Assembly: GCA_900543555.1 (NCBI GenBank)
Contig: UQRL01000044.1
Span: 1 to 20,771 of the forward strand
Source of the DNA: an uncultured Oscillospiraceae bacterium
Lineage (GTDB): Bacteria > Bacillota > Clostridia > Oscillospirales > Acutalibacteraceae
Direction of reading: 5' to 3'
Length of the DNA stretch: 20,771 bases
In this document: piece by piece, positions 20,659-20,771 of the stretch
Layout of the letters: every line of letters begins with the position of its first letter
Position numbering within the stretch: position 1 is the stretch's first letter
Position numbers and translations under genes: made by a program
The notes under the pieces: model-generated
Databases searched by the model: none
Seen by the model: the letters and a program-made list of their open reading frames with translations, nothing else
Told to the model about the DNA's origin: nothing

Positions 20659-20771
20659 TAGAGACAAGTAAAAGTTTTTAGTCAAGTTTTTTTCAAAAAA
20701 CTTGTGGGGTTTGGGGTGAAACCCCAAGACCTTACAGGGGTGCGGGGGGTCCTGGTGCCCACCGGGCACCA
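20659..20771. repeat. Repeat block D (left part; runs off the window)
   Basis: It starts with the terminal repeat GAGACAAGTAAAAGTTTTT (20661-20679). A 22-base palindrome (20683-20704) and a GGGGTTT/AAACCCC hairpin (20706-20725) follow, then GGGGTGCGGGGG, which is shared with block C at about 18941. The window ends in a GGTGCCC/GGGCACC hairpin with loop ACC (20753-20771), the reverse-complement form of the hairpin at 8-24. Confidence 0.8.

Overview
The window looks like chromosomal DNA of a GC-rich clostridial gut-type bacterium, probably Oscillospiraceae and near Flavonifractor, Pseudoflavonifractor or Lawsonibacter. The reasons are the Firmicutes-style rpsF-ssb-rpsR operon, sigma-A promoters (TTGACA/TATAAT) and strong AGGAGG ribosome binding sites in high-GC genes, and several protein families common in that group. 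The genus is an inference from composition and gene content. All genes look like ordinary chromosomal genes. There is no phage, plasmid, CRISPR array or transposase.

Layout. 1-360: intergenic repeat. 361-3867 (minus): purE, an M29 aminopeptidase, purM and purN in one purine operon behind a promoter at 3930-3958. 4027-5843 (minus): a small secreted Pro-rich protein, then a stomatin/SPFH protein with its NfeD partner. 6029-7990 (minus): a collagen-like protein and prfB. 8131-8717: a divergent pair of small DNA-binding proteins (RHH and HTH) around a perfect dyad. 8937-11609 (plus): a zinc-ribbon/RING-like membrane protein, galU and a cysteine-rich CCG protein. 11637-12930 (plus): rpsF-ssb-rpsR. 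12981-13364: second repeat block. 13365-14629 (plus): an amidohydrolase and a lipoprotein. 14713-16264 (minus): an alpha/beta-hydrolase and a SprT-like protein. 16527-16603 (minus): a tRNA with CAT anticodon. 16733-18511 (minus): an AT-rich lipoprotein gene and glf. 18512-19343: AT-rich degenerate repeats and the third repeat block. 19333-20622 (minus): mtaB. 20659-20771: start of a fourth repeat block that runs off the window.

Functional themes are purine synthesis (purE, purM, purN), translation (prfB, rpsF, rpsR, mtaB, tRNA), UDP-sugar supply for surface glycans (galU and glf, which would need galE from elsewhere), and membrane or surface proteins.

The most unusual content is a dispersed family of modular, noncoding, hairpin-rich repeats at four intergenic sites (1-358, about 13011-13330, 18777-19343, 20659-20771). 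They share a terminal inverted repeat with core AGTAAAAGTTT. They also contain at least three kinds of hairpin whose arms differ between copies through base-pair-preserving substitutions. One hairpin has a GGT loop, a 7-bp inner stem, a one-sided bulge and the tail CCGACCGA. Such covariation suggests selection on a folded RNA or single-stranded DNA. The repeats abut gene ends: the mtaB stop codon lies inside a terminal repeat, and the purN stop is 2 bases from one. I do not recognise the family.
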